This document shows, in pieces, positions 38,221 to 38,243 of a stretch of 38,243 nt of DNA. The DNA comes from an uncultured Enterobacterales bacterium (lineage in GTDB: Bacteria; Pseudomonadota; Gammaproteobacteria; Enterobacterales; Enterobacteriaceae). Numbering within the stretch: position 1 is the first letter of the stretch; each line of letters begins with the position of its first letter. The notes under the pieces are model-generated. The model made no database searches. It saw only the letters and a list, made by a program, of their open reading frames with translations, and was not told the DNA's origin. The position numbers and the translations under genes were made by a program. Location of the stretch: NCBI GenBank assembly GCA_946478305.1, contig CAMLBO010000044.1:1-38243 (forward strand), in the 5' to 3' direction.

Positions 38221-38243
38221 CTGTCTCTTATACACATCTCCGA
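38221..38243. other. Nextera / Tn5 mosaic-end adapter (contamination)
   Basis: CTGTCTCTTATACACATCT (38221-38239) is the exact 19-bp Tn5 mosaic end used in Nextera libraries, and CCGA continues into the i7-side adapter. It interrupts yejK abruptly and is at the last base of the window, so it is an assembly artefact. Confidence 0.97.

Noticed and set aside
37942-38235. 97-codon minus-strand ORF at the right end
   Set aside because: Its first codons lie in the sequencing adapter and it runs antisense to yejK and its promoter region.

Overview
The window comes from a gamma-proteobacterium of the order Enterobacterales. RcsB is nearly identical to the E. coli protein. The set rcsD/rcsB, micF/ompC, yejM-yejL-yejK and scsABCD is typical of that order, and an ERIC-type intergenic repeat is present. 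The genus cannot be fixed from this sequence; a Serratia/Rahnella/Hafnia-like relative is plausible. The right end is a contig end: the last 23 bases are Nextera (Tn5 mosaic end) sequencing adapter, not genome.

Layout, left to right. (1) 112-4657, minus strand: an MFS transporter, then the Rcs phosphorelay genes rcsD and rcsB. (2) 4658-5355: a 0.7 kb AT-rich regulatory leader with direct repeats, palindromes and two terminator-like hairpins. (3) 5356-24195, plus strand: a Bap-type biofilm adhesin locus. It has a 4620-residue adhesin with about 41 Ig-like domains, followed by its own type I secretion system: TolC-like outer membrane protein, ABC transporter with a degenerate C39 domain, and HlyD-like adaptor. 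Order and content match Salmonella bapABCD. A strong terminator lies after bapA and an 82-bp ERIC-like element lies inside the operon. (4) 24569-26557, minus: a DUF4034/Sel1-repeat protein of unknown role. (5) 26989-28541: the small RNA gene micF (minus), OmpR boxes, and an OmpC-type porin (plus). In E. coli micF/ompC adjoins rcsD directly, so about 23 kb of accessory DNA sits in that conserved junction here. (6) 28651-29511: a DUF1348/NTF2-like protein and a small MarA/SoxS-like AraC regulator, convergent. (7) 29512-31708: two candidate tiny membrane-protein ORFs and a second FtsI/PBP3-like transpeptidase. (8) 31895-32137: a DinI-family SOS protein with a good LexA box. (9) 32307-35862: scsABCD, the copper/thiol redox-stress operon, with a candidate CpxR box. 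(10) 35871-38220: yejM (pbgA), yejL and the first 24 codons of yejK.

Functionally the window is about the cell envelope. It holds envelope stress signalling (Rcs, probable Cpx target), porin control (MicF/OmpR), periplasmic disulfide chemistry (Scs), peptidoglycan synthesis (PBP3 paralogue), LPS homeostasis (YejM) and a giant surface adhesin with its exporter. The most unusual structures are the period-four higher-order repeat in the adhesin (about 1.21 kb per unit), the structured leader and internal terminator of the adhesin operon, the dinI-PBP3 paralogue pair behind a LexA box, and the two unannotated small ORFs.
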